Shown here piece after piece: positions 35,352-44,985 of a stretch of DNA of 64,000 nt. Source of the DNA: Larix kaempferi. Lineage: Eukaryota > Streptophyta > Pinopsida > Pinales > Pinaceae. The notes under the pieces are model-generated. The model searched no databases. It had not been told where the DNA came from and worked only from the letters and a program-made list of their open reading frames with translations. The position numbers and the translations under genes were made by a program. Position 1 is the first letter of the stretch, and each line of letters begins with the position of its first letter. The DNA is taken from the NCBI GenBank assembly GCA_027924585.1, contig BSBM01000865.1:5321001-5385000 (forward strand). The letters are read 5' to 3'.

Positions 35352-35799
35352 GCATTTGGAGAATTTGATGTAATATTGTTAATATTTGAATTGTTTTTTG
35401 ATATATAAGTTTAATATTTTAATTTTCTGAATATAGTTTAAATAATTTAAATGATATTCATAATCTTTTTTTACACATGTTGCAGGGTGGGTTGAGTCTA
35501 GGGGGAGGCCTGAGTGGAGGATAGCATGGTGGACATTTTATTTTTATAGCATGGTGGACAATTTTTTTGTTGTTGATATGCATCTAGATTGGAAACATTT
35601 GTTTTGGACATGTTGAGGAGGTTTATTTTTTGACTAGATATATACATATATGGGTACATTGAACTTGCATGTTCATGAGTATTTTTTTGAAGATTATATA
35701 CATGTTCTTTGAACTTACATATTTTGTGAATCTTGGTTTAAATGATCTAGTTTATTTTTGCTTATTTGACATATTTGGTGTGATTTAAAGGTTTAAAAT

Positions 35800-36600
35800 A
35801 TGTATTTGCATGTTTAAATGAATGAATGAATATGTAAAAATGAATGTTAAGAACATGACATTCTTGAATATTATTAAGTTTAAGAAATGTTATTTAGGAA
35901 GTTTAAAAATGGATGAACATAAGTTTAAAGTGTTCATAAATGAGGAAGTTTTGATTGAAACATGAATGAATGATAAGATTGAATATATTAAGAACAAGAA
36001 TGTTATCTTTGAATGTTAGGAAGTTTAATAATTTGTTAGAAGTTTTGATAGAAATATGGATGAACCAGGAGGTTTAAAAATGAATGTTAAGAACATGAAT
36101 GTTATCTTTGAACGTTAGGATGTTTAGGAATGTTAGAAGTTTTCATACATGGATGAACCAGGAAGTTTAAAAGTGATAACATGTTGAGTTCAAATTTTAG
36201 AGATGTTAGGAAGTTTAGGAATATTTGAAGTTTTGATGAAAATATGGATGAAATATAAAGTTTAAAAATGAAATTTAAGAACATGAATGTTATCTTTGAA
36301 TGTTATGAAGTTTTAGGAATGTTAGAAGTTTTGATAGAAATATGGATGAAATAGGAAGTTTAGGAATGTTATGAAACTTAGGAATGTTAGGAAGATTATG
36401 AATGTTATATAAGTTTTGATAAAAATATGGATGAATTAGGAAGTTTAAAATGAATGTTAAGAACATATTCAAATGTTATTTTTAAATGTTAAGACGTTTA
36501 TGAATGTTACAAATTTTGATAGAAATATGGATAAACTAGGAAGTTTAAAAGGGAACACATGTTAAGTTCAAATTTTAGGAAGTTTGAAAAATAAATAATA
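35800..36600. repeat. Degenerate tandem repeat downstream of the plus-strand transposon gene
   Basis: Roughly 90-base diverged units with the words AGGAAGTTTAAAAATGAATG, GTTAAGAACATGAATGTTAT and TTTTGATAGAAATATGGATG. At least six units are recognisable. The apparent minus-strand frames at 36102-36472 are by-products. Confidence 0.75.
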
Positions 36601-36675
36601 TTATTTGTTCAAATTTTGATATATGGATTTTTAATTAATAATTCTTATTTTCAATGTTCAGGTACATTTGATGTA

Positions 36676-37257
36676 GCTGAAATCATGGCAAATGGGGATA
36701 ACGGTTTTTTATTTTTTAATCATAAGCAAAGATTACAGGATTGTGAAGTTTGTGTTAAATTAGAGCAATGATTTTAAACAACAATTTGATGAATTTTCAT
36801 CGATTTGTTGTAAATAATCATTTCTCTAATTTAGCATAAGCTTCACAATCCTGGAATTTTTTCTCGTGATTAAAAATCAAATGATCGTTGTCTCCATTTG
36901 CCATGATTTCAGTTATGTGAACTTGCACAAGCGATATTTTAAATTAAAGATTTGGGGTGAAGAGTGGCTGAAATCATGGCAAATGGGGATAACGGTTTTT
37001 TGTTTTTTAATCATAAGCGAAGATTACAGGATTGTGAAGTTTGTGTTAAATTAGAGCAATGATTTTAAACAACAATTTGATGAATTTTCATCGATTTGTT
37101 GTAAATAATCATTTCTCTAATTTAGCATAAGCTTCACAATCCTGGAATTTTTTCTTGTGATTAAAAATCAAATGATCGTTGTCTCCATTTGCCATGATTT
37201 CAGTTATGTGAACTTGCACAAACGATATTTTAAATTAAAGAATTGGGGCGAAGAGTG
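36676..37257. repeat. Tandem duplication of a 291-bp unit that folds into a long hairpin
   Basis: Unit 1 starts at 36676 and unit 2 at 36967 (GCTGAAATCATGGCAAATGG in both). Within each unit, the first ~115 bases and the next ~115 bases are imperfect inverted copies (36677-36912 and 36968-37203): CTGAAATCATGGCAAATGG against CCATTTGCCATGATTTCAG at the tips, and CAGGATTGTGAAG against CTTCACAATCCTG inside. The two units are nearly identical. Confidence 0.88.
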
Positions 37258-37600
37258 GCGACAATTACAGATCTGTTAGATTTCATCATTTAATTGGTAT
37301 AATAGACATATGGATCCACGTGATTAAAGTATTTCAGACATCTAATTAAGACAAATTTTATACATTCAGGTTTTCGTTACCAAATAATTGTATACAAGCG
37401 ATATTTTAAATTAAAGATTCGGGGCGGTGAGTGGCGAAAACCACAGATCCGTTATCTCATCCCTTAAGTGGTCTAATAGACATATGGGGACCCGAATAAA
37501 GTAAATTTCAAACAGAATTAAGTCAAAAATTTTTACACATTGAAGTTTTCAATATCAAATAATTTTTGAATTCAAATTTCAGCATACTAGAATACGATTA
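37216..37600. repeat. Further imperfect tandem copies following the hairpin units
   Basis: CGATATTTTAAATTAAAGA followed by GGGG and GAGTGGC occurs near 36930, 37222 and 37399. The last two copies continue in parallel for about 150 bases (CAGATC(T/C)GTTA, TAATAGACATATGG), giving an imperfect duplication of about 177 bases. Confidence 0.7.
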
Positions 37601-37787
37601 TTTAAACTTTTATATATTATAGTTCTTTTCAAGATCATAAACATAAAAATAAAAAATATATATTGTACACATTTGACAATGACATCGACAAAATCATTGA
37701 TCTATTAATTTTAAATATATAGTTTTAAAAACATCGCAATGGAATGTCGTCTTCAATTATCCGTTCATGGTCATATTTGGACAATTT

Positions 37788-40700
37788 TCATTTTTTATTT
37801 TTTAATTGTTTTTTCGATGGAACTTGAACCAATTTTATTCGAGATGCACATACTAAATGGCTATATTGACAACATATGACATCGGGTTCATAATCCTGAA
37901 AGTAGACATAATTTTGAGTCATATGGGTTTGTTGAAAAAAATAGCCCTTTAAAATGGTGGATCCTCTCTCGTATGTATATCCGTTGTCATTGTAGTCTTC
38001 CAATAACTTCATTTTTCCTTCAGTGCATCGCATCAAATAATACTTCACATTTTCTTTGTTGTCGACAGGTGCAATCACATCAAAAACATCTCTTGTGCAA
38101 ATTACAATTGATGTCAGGATTTTTAATTCAACTAAATTGACTAATATACATGTGTATAAAGTGAATGACAAGAATGAATAATCAACAAAACAGTGGTATT
38201 CGATCATTACCTTCTCTAACGAGATCTGAAATTCTGTCGCCATCATATGATATTACTATATCTTCTAATTCTAATTCTTCTATGCTTGCTAGTGGCATTT
38301 TTCCTTTAGGATTAATTTCTGTGTGTTTCCAATGTTTCACGTAGTTGTTCGTTATGTTTTCACAAACTTCTGTAGATTCAATATTTTCAGTGAAAATATG
38401 GCAAAAGCATGATTGTTTTCTACTGTCAAATGCATAAATGTTTTGGAAGGCTTTTGTTTGAATAGAGTGAAAATATCTAGTCCCTTGTATGGTGCTAGCG
38501 TCGTAGGGTATTGATCTATTTATATCTTGGATCCCAACATGCCAAAAAAACCTAGTAAACAAATGACAAATTTTGATGTTAGGTACATATACTTTTTTTT
38601 AAGTTGACTATAAAATATAAATTAAAACATTTGTGTGTACATACCTGCGCACATTTTTTTATTGTTGATTATAATCATGGTTTAGATGTGATTTACACCA
38701 TTGGACAACCTCTGCAGCTGAATGGAATCGTGCAAAACTATGGTTCATTTTCCATCTTCGAAGTGCTCTTTTTACGCATGCTCCTGCACCATCATGTTCA
38801 CCTTTTCCATGACCGGTTTCAAAGAAATTCCAGTGATGTTTAATGTTCAATGCTTTATGAAGTCGACATAACCAATAAAATGATCGCGAAGATTTAAATT
38901 GTCCGACACATCCATCTGACCATATCCAATGCTCATTGAATTTCATGTTACGTTCCTTTAGTGAATTGTAGAAAATACTTTCAATACAATGCTGAACAAA
39001 ATGTGTATCGTGTATACGATCGTCGCTGATATAAAAGTGATATTTTTTAATCACATCTCGATTGTCACACGTGCTTTCAATGCCATCAACATCCTGTTGA
39101 GAATGTCTATATAAAACATGGACGAATATTGAAACTTGGTCAGAATGATAGTATTTACTCTGTATCTCTTTTTGTGCAGCAAATGTATAATTTTCTGCAA
39201 AGTCAACCACTGACAAAATTGTTCCTGGTGGAAAAATTTCACGAGACTGTTTGAATTGAAGGTCTTGCCATCGTGCTCTATGTGAATGCTTGGTGTATTT
39301 ATAAATTTCACTTTTGAATTTCTTGAGAAAATCTGCCACACCTATTTTATCTTCTCGCAAATCAATCCTTTTGGAATGTACATCACTAGTACTTGTAATG
39401 TATTCATATCTTTTCCAATCAACGGTGACATTTGACAATGAGTGATCATCAATATCGATAGGATATTTATTGTGGTATAAAACCAAATTTCCACAACGAT
39501 TACAATGTTTTCCATCGACACATTTTTTATTATAAAATACTTCATCGTGATTTCTCTCACATAGGGTTTGAGATATGAATTCACGTATTGTATGCGGAGG
39601 CGGTGAATTTGTCCAAAACATTTTACCAAATTCAAGAAATGTGTCGTAATATAATTGGAATTGCACATGATAACGACAACAACATGTGTCACGGATAGTA
39701 ATAGGTCTAACATACCATGGTTTTAGTTGCACAAATGTAGTGATTGACACATTAATTCCACGAGGATCTTCCTTGAATTTATTGAACAATTGTACCTGTG
39801 TCATATCCATTATATGTTTTGGATTGCTTACATATACTCCTCGTGATACTCTTTGTCGTATTACATCTCTTGAATTTGGTGAAACTCGAGCATGTGTCAA
39901 CCAATATTATCGTACAATATCTTTAACCTCTGCTCCCATTCTATCTTTGTAAGGCTGTCTACAAATAATTGCCCAGCAAGCAAGTTCATCATTTTCATCT
40001 ATTTGCATTCTGAATTTGCTATGTCTGTATAATGTCTTTCTTGAGGTTCCAACTGCTTTTGCTAGCTGTGTTGTCAAACGTTTTTGTTTAGTACTAGTCG
40101 AAAGAATTGTTGTATGAATTGCTCTTCGTGCAGCACTAATGTCTTTCTTCCTAGATTTTCCAAACTTTTTTATTGCATCACCTATATTTTCCATCATATT
40201 ATGTTTTAATTTCGACTCTTTGGTCGCCTTGTGAATACCCAATAATGATGTAGCATCTTCTAACTTCTTGGTCACTAATAAACATCTCAAAATTTGTGCT
40301 TGTCCTGTTGCTGAATAATTCTTCAGAACATCATCATAAATTTTTTGAGCCCGATATCGTGCAGCGTGTATGGGTATTTGTTTTCCATATTTATTGCAAT
40401 CAACGTTTTCTAACGTTTCAGCATCAATGGTGAAAGTACCTATACATCAAGATAAATTTAATTTAAAACATGCATCCAAAAATACAATTCATTATAAAAA
40501 ATGAATTTGGAAAATACATTCAATATATACATACCTGGTCCAATTTTTGGTTCTTGAACTCGATCTTCAATATTGACTTCATCAACATTAGTATGTAAAT
40601 CACTATTTACATCCTCAACAATGGTTTCTTCAACTTCAATTTGTTCCTCTTGTACTCTATTTTCAATTTCCATTTCATCGACATTATCATGTAAAACTGT

Positions 40701-40844
40701 ATTTGTATCTTCAATAATTGTTGCTTGCGTTTCTGCAAGGCTTGCTTTGTTGGAATGATATTTAAGTTTTTTCTTTTCTCTATTATCATCATCATCAACA
40801 CGTTTACGATCATATTTTCTTTGACGGTTTTTCTTACTACCCAT
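37788..40844 (-). pseudogene. DDE-type transposase of the 12.47-kb DNA transposon, four exons, 915 codons
   Basis: Proposed exons: 40844-40535, 40439-38645, 38551-38211, 38089-37788. All introns are GT-AG, phases match, and the total is 2,748 bases. Two in-frame TAA stops (39907-39909 and 38659-38661) are the only lesions. Exon 1: KKNRQRKYDRKR, basic (nuclear-localisation candidate), then acidic. Exon 2 start: a helical segment with RKTLYRHSKFRM, helix-turn-helix-like. Core: IRDTCCCRYHVQF, a zinc-binding C..C..H pair (KHCNRCGNLV), then SVVDFAENYTF, HWIWSDGCVGQFKSSRS and FFETGHGKGEHDGAGACVKR. The two Asp and the Glu of these blocks are the natural DDE candidates. C-terminus: YEPDVICCQYSHLVCASRIK. 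Related uncharacterised proteins with SDG..QFK and GHGK..DG.G..KR exist in other eukaryotes in my recollection; Sola-like is one possibility. Confidence 0.82.
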
Positions 40845-40969
40845 GATTATTTAATCTATAAATGATAAGTTAAAGAAGATCATTATTTTATTATAAATAA
40901 ACAAAATGAATATTTAAAAACAGTTACGAAATTTATGAACACATGAACTGAAATTTACTTCACCTTATC

Positions 40970-42250
40970 AAAATCTTGTACTTGAGTCTTTTGAAGAAAA
41001 AGTCTTTGGAAATAAGTTTCCTTTGAAAAAAACCTTCTTTGAATGAAATAAGAACTCTCTGACAATAAATCACTTTTGAAAAAATCCCATTGGAAAAGAA
41101 TAAGAACACTTTCAAAATAAATCTTCTTTGAAAAAATATCTGGGAAAAAGATTTTGTAAAAACCTTTGCAACGAAATAACTTTTTTGCAAAAATAACTTG
41201 GGAGACTTTGAAAAAATCCCTTTTCAAATATATAAGAAGGAAAAATATATCTTCTTTGTAAAAATAACTTGAAATAAAATCTTATTTGCAAAAATGCCTT
41301 GGAATAAAAACTTTGTAAATGCACACTTTGGAAAGAAACATTTGCTGAAAAACCCATTGGAAAATAATAAGAACACTTTCTACATAAATCTTCTTTGTAA
41401 ATCCACTGGAAAAAAAAAAAAAAAATATTTCTTTGTAAAAACCTTTGCAACAAAATAACTTTTTTGCAAAAATAACTTGGGAGACTTTGAAAAAACTACT
41501 TTTCAAAGAAATAAGAAGGAAAGAAACGTTTTTTGCAAAAATATTTAGAAAAAAAAACTTTGAAAAAAGTCATTTGAAAAAATCACTTGAAAAAATAAGA
41601 AAGAAAAAGACAACTTCTTTGAAAAAATAACTTGGAATAAAAACCTATTGCAAAGAACTAAGAAGTATTAAATCTTGGAATAAAAACTTATTTTGCAAAA
41701 ATGCCTTAGAAAAATAATCTTTCAATGTATTTCTTAGAAAGAAGTAACAGAATACTTCATAAAAAAAACTCTCTTTACAAAAAACTTTTTAGAAAATCCT
41801 TTGAAAAAAAACTCATTGCAAAGAAATGAAAAGTGCAAATAGCTTGAAAAAAATATTTCATAAAAAAAATTTTCTTTGCAAAGAAAAGCTCCTTAAAAAA
41901 TCCTTAGAAAAAACCCATTGCAAAGAAATAAGAAATACAAAAAACTTGGAATAAAAACTCATTTTGCAAAAAAAATCTTTCAATGTATTCTTTTGAAAGA
42001 AGTAACAAAAGAAATACCTCATAAAAAAAACTCTCTTTGCAAAATAAGCTCCTTAGAAAATCTCTTCAAAAATATTCTGACCAAAAAGTATGCGAAATTG
42101 AAATGTGCGAAATTAATCGAAGTATTTAGTTTTATTTATATAAGTGTAGAAAATAATTTTAAATATTCTGACCAAAAAGTATGTGAAATTGAAATGTGCG
42201 AAATTAATCGAAGTATTTAGTTTTATTTATATAAGTGTAGAAATTATTAT
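40970..42250. repeat. Purine-rich degenerate repeats upstream of the transposase gene
   Basis: Recurrent words such as TTTGCAAAAATAACTTGG, CTTTGAAAAAATC and AATAAGAACACTTTC at irregular spacing. A nearly exact direct repeat of about 85 bases lies at 42071-42155 and 42165-42250 (ATATTCTGACCAAAAAGTAT...). Only low-complexity Lys/Phe-rich chance frames. This occupies the likely promoter region of the transposase gene. Confidence 0.75.
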
Positions 42251-42298
42251 TATTATTAATTTTTTTTTTTTCGGCCGACGAGTTTTTTTTACGTTTGG

Positions 42299-42367
42299 TT
42301 ATTCGGCCGAATAACCTTTGATTAAATTGATGTCGCCATTACGGAAAACGGTTATTCAGCCGAATAA
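42299..42367. repeat. Right subterminal palindromes TTATTCGGCCGAATAA
   Basis: One perfect copy at 42299-42314 and one with a single change at 42352-42367 (TTATTCAGCCGAATAA), both flanked by GG and CC so that the palindrome extends to 20 bases. A half-copy (TCGGCCGA) lies at 42271-42278. It is the same motif as at the left end. Confidence 0.85.
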
Positions 42368-43164
42368 CCTCTGAAACCTGAAAATCTGATTGCCACTCAC
42401 AGTTTTCAGGTTTCTCCATTTTCGGAAGGTAAAAATGATCTGTTACACTATAGGCGACTGTCGGACTTGATACGATTAGTTTTGTTATTGAATCTACTTT
42501 CTAAATATATAGATTTATTTATGTATAGGTAAGATCTGGTATTTGTAATTGTTTGTTTTCTTAATAGGTGTCGAGTCTAGTTTCATTTCTTTCAAAATGT
42601 GGTGAAATGAAAAATCCATAACTTTAAAAATACACCACGAAAAAATTTGAGAAAACTATGGTGCAGTTAATTGGCGTGTCTACTTCAAAAGGATATTCAT
42701 AGAATTTTTAGTTTTATATTCAGTTGAGAGAAAATTGTTGCGACAAAAAATATGTTGAAAATCGACAGGGTTTCCCCATTGATTGAATTCAAATAAATAT
42801 AATAAGTAGTATATAGATCCATTTGCTACAAACTTATAGTCATGCAGTAGTATATTGTGTGTAGATTGTTGTAGCATATTTGTTTTTTGCAAAAAACAAG
42901 TTTAACAACGATTTTACGTGTGCGACAAAACATGGCTATTTTGTAGTCCTTTCATTTTATAAGAAGACACTATCAAACATTTGTCAAATCGACATATCAA
43001 ATCGCAATATAAAAAATTGAAAAAAATATGGATAGCAAACTAACATAATTCTCTAAAAGTTTGCTTTTTAGTGAAAAGTGAAATTCCAAACAAAAATATC
43101 ACTTTTATTCGCCCAAAGATGGAAAACATGAAATATTCAGAATTATTTTCTCACGGAACCCCCC
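42368..43164. other. Right subterminal region of the DNA transposon, no gene
   Basis: About 800 bases, AT-rich, without repeats or convincing frames. It lies between the right palindrome cluster and the right inverted end. Confidence 0.5.
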
Positions 43165-43195
43165 AAAATAGACACCCATCTTCATGGATTCACCC
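43165..43195 (-). repeat. Right terminal inverted repeat of the DNA transposon
   Basis: Minus strand starts GGGTGAATCCATGAAGATGG, matching the left end in GGGTG and GAAG.TGGGT. Followed on the plus strand by ATTA. Confidence 0.7.
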
Positions 43196-44174
43196 ATTAT
43201 GGTTCCATGTTTTAGCAGAAACAAGTCTCCAATCCCTTTTTCCATAGGGGGTTGTAGCAAGTCCTTCATCTCTGGAAGCACTCTAGGCAAACCTTTCTGA
43301 AAAAATGCATGATACACCCGCGCTATCAAGTCATTCATGAAAGGCATGTAATCTGAATACATTTCTTTGGTAATTTTCAGTCCAGGTATCTACAGGCTGT
43401 CTTCAATTGCCACTAGGAACATCTTCAGCAAATAAGACTGAAATATGAATGCCCTTGTCTTAGGGAAATCAATCAATTGAGAATGGATACTGTGAGCTAG
43501 GGCATTATCGAACCTTAAGCATGCTGTCTGGACAAAAGAAGAAGGGTCCGTCTGCTCTATAGGGTGGGAACTCAAGACAAACATTAAACTAACTAATGTT
43601 TCTGGAACCTCCTGGTCGCTATCCAACTCTAAAAACTGGCTTATCATGGAGATTACCCATTTGGACTCTTCTCTGAACAGACTGACCTCATTGGGGATAG
43701 GGGAACCTGGGAAAAAAGCATATGGTACTAGAGCATCGTGGTAAAAACTCTGTTTGAGTTCCTCAGGGGCTAGACAAAAGTACTGAACCAGGTATTCCAT
43801 TCGATACTCTAGGGCTTTCTGACCAAATTCATCAGGGATGGCTAAGGCCTTTCTAACAGTCGAGGCTTTTATTGAGCAGAGGGTTTAGTGCCAGAGGTGT
43901 TTAGGATTACTTTCTGCTCGGAAGAATAATTTGTGGCACACCACTCGATGAATTCGGGACAGTTGGGGGTCTGGGTAGTGGTGAACAGATGAAAGAAGGA
44001 TTGATAAACTTTGTGGACGTCTATCCGCCTGCCCCTTATAAATTCCAACCTTTCTTTGGCCATATCTACGGAGATGTTTTCCAGTATGGTGTCGTATATG
44101 TCACCATCTTTGTCTTCCCACCGGGGACCGGTGAATGGGGATTCAGCACCAGGGGAATCTCCTACTTCCGCCAT
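43196..44174 (-). pseudogene. LTR-encoded ORF, copy C, 5' part (before the transposon insertion)
   Basis: The ATG at 44174 starts the same N-terminus as copy B (MAEVGDSPGAESPF). A one-base deletion near 43885 shifts the frame after NTSGTKPS. The frame resumes at about 43860, crosses the position where copy B has a stop (here CGA, YRMEYLVQYF at 43803), and has a CAG-to-TAG stop at about 43390. The DNA transposon interrupts it at 43196 after KHGTIM. Confidence 0.8.
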
Positions 44175-44341
44175 TCAAACAATTTCACGAAAAACAAGAA
44201 AAGGCAAAACTAACTTGGTGGTCCGACACCTGGACAATCCTCCTGGACTTTTGGTTGGTTGGTCGGCTCTGCGGGATCAGGCTCCTTCGCTTTCCGACGT
44301 ATCTAATACAGGTGGAATCCAAGTCTTTGCACCACTCTGGA

Positions 44342-44348
44342 TTTTATA
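44342..44348 (-). promoter_or_regulatory. TATA box upstream of the LTR ORF (copy C)
   Basis: Minus strand TATAAAA in ACGTTATAAAATCCAGAG, about 168 bases before the ATG at 44174; same position and context as in LTR B. Confidence 0.6.
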
Positions 44349-44985
44349 ACGTTGGATGCCTTATCGTCCTTCCAAGTGTGGTGATGGTAAAGCCATATCC
44401 ATCATTGATCTTTTTCCGCCCAAAACTCGGCGGTTTGATGGTTTTAATTTCACCGACCACGCCGATTTTGGATGCGGCTAAATTATAGACGAGAAAAATC
44501 AGCGCGGTGATCTCGGGCTTTTGATTTGCCCTTAGCGAATCTATGCTGTTGATATTAGCGCGATACATAACTCGACCGCGGCGATTTGAAACATAACATG
44601 CTTTGCGCTTTTTGGATCAGCGCGGGGACTGTGCACCGTAGATATTTCTATACGCCGATCTCCGTCGTCGATTGATTTCATCACTTTGCCGTTGATTACC
44701 ACTCGCTCATTATGCTATATTTCCTACATCTTCGTTCGCGCAGTGGGCTCAGGACCGTCGATCTTCGGGACATTCAATCTCAGTCGTCATCGCCTACTTA
44801 GATTATTTCCAGCGTGTTTAGCCTGCTTGTTTACAATATGACCTCTAACAACCACTTGCTCCTTGGTCTCAGGGGATGTAGTCCGAGAGCCGATTATCCA
44901 TTCGGGTCTTGATGTTTCATGAGGTCTTTCCATCCATGCCAAAAGCTGCCATAGCTTTCAGCACAATTTGAGTGCTAACAAAGTC

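Larger units (their letters stand above)
30725..43195 (-). mobile_element. 12.47-kb two-gene DNA transposon inserted in LTR C
   Basis: The uninterrupted LTR B reads ctctaattatggttcc. In LTR C the sequence leaves after ctctaatta and returns at attatggttcc, giving a 4-bp duplication ATTA (30721-30724 and 43196-43199), or TTA if one base is assigned to the element. The ends are imperfect inverted repeats starting GGGTG. Both end regions carry the 16-bp palindrome TTATTCGGCCGAATAA. Inside are two convergent genes: an unknown gene (plus, 33310-35351) and a DDE-type transposase (minus, 40844-37788). The 3-4 bp target and GGG ends would fit PIF/Harbinger or Sola-like groups, but the transposase does not look like a standard Harbinger protein, so the superfamily is left open. 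Confidence 0.85.
16188..44980 (-). mobile_element. Gypsy-type retrotransposon with ~5.14-kb protein-coding LTRs, in a tandem LTR arrangement
   Basis: On the minus strand the element starts TGTTAGCACTC at 44980 and ends GGTGTTAACA at 16188, inside copia #2 gag. Flanking bases are gagtt (16183-16187) and aagtc (44981-44985), each one change from gagtc, the probable original target duplication. Order: LTR C (44980-27359, interrupted by a DNA transposon), internal region with tRNA-Asp primer site and gag (27358-24364), LTR B (24363-19227), primer site and leader again (19226-18551), LTR A fragment (18550-16188). With the DNA transposon removed, LTR C is 5,151 bp; LTR B is 5,137 bp. No protease, polymerase or integrase was found, so it is non-autonomous. 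The gypsy assignment rests on the Gag domain and the primer site. Confidence 0.87.
27359..44980 (-). repeat. LTR copy C (5' LTR), ~5,151 bp after removing the nested DNA transposon
   Basis: Starts TGTTAGCACTC at 44980 and ends GTGTTAACA at 27359. The nested transposon 30725-43195 plus one 4-bp target copy accounts for the excess over LTR B. The two TATA boxes, the ORF and the end distances are collinear with LTR B. Because it carries the upstream primer site, this copy would drive the genomic transcript. Confidence 0.88.

Noticed and set aside
40970-41630. Several Lys/Phe-rich frames (76-113 codons)
   Set aside because: Low-complexity translation of A/T-rich repeats on both strands; no real gene signature.
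30725-43195. CACTA (En/Spm) assignment for the DNA transposon
   Set aside because: Ends start GGGTG rather than CACTA, and the transposase lacks the CACTA-type protein features I know, although subterminal repeats and a possible 3-bp target would fit.
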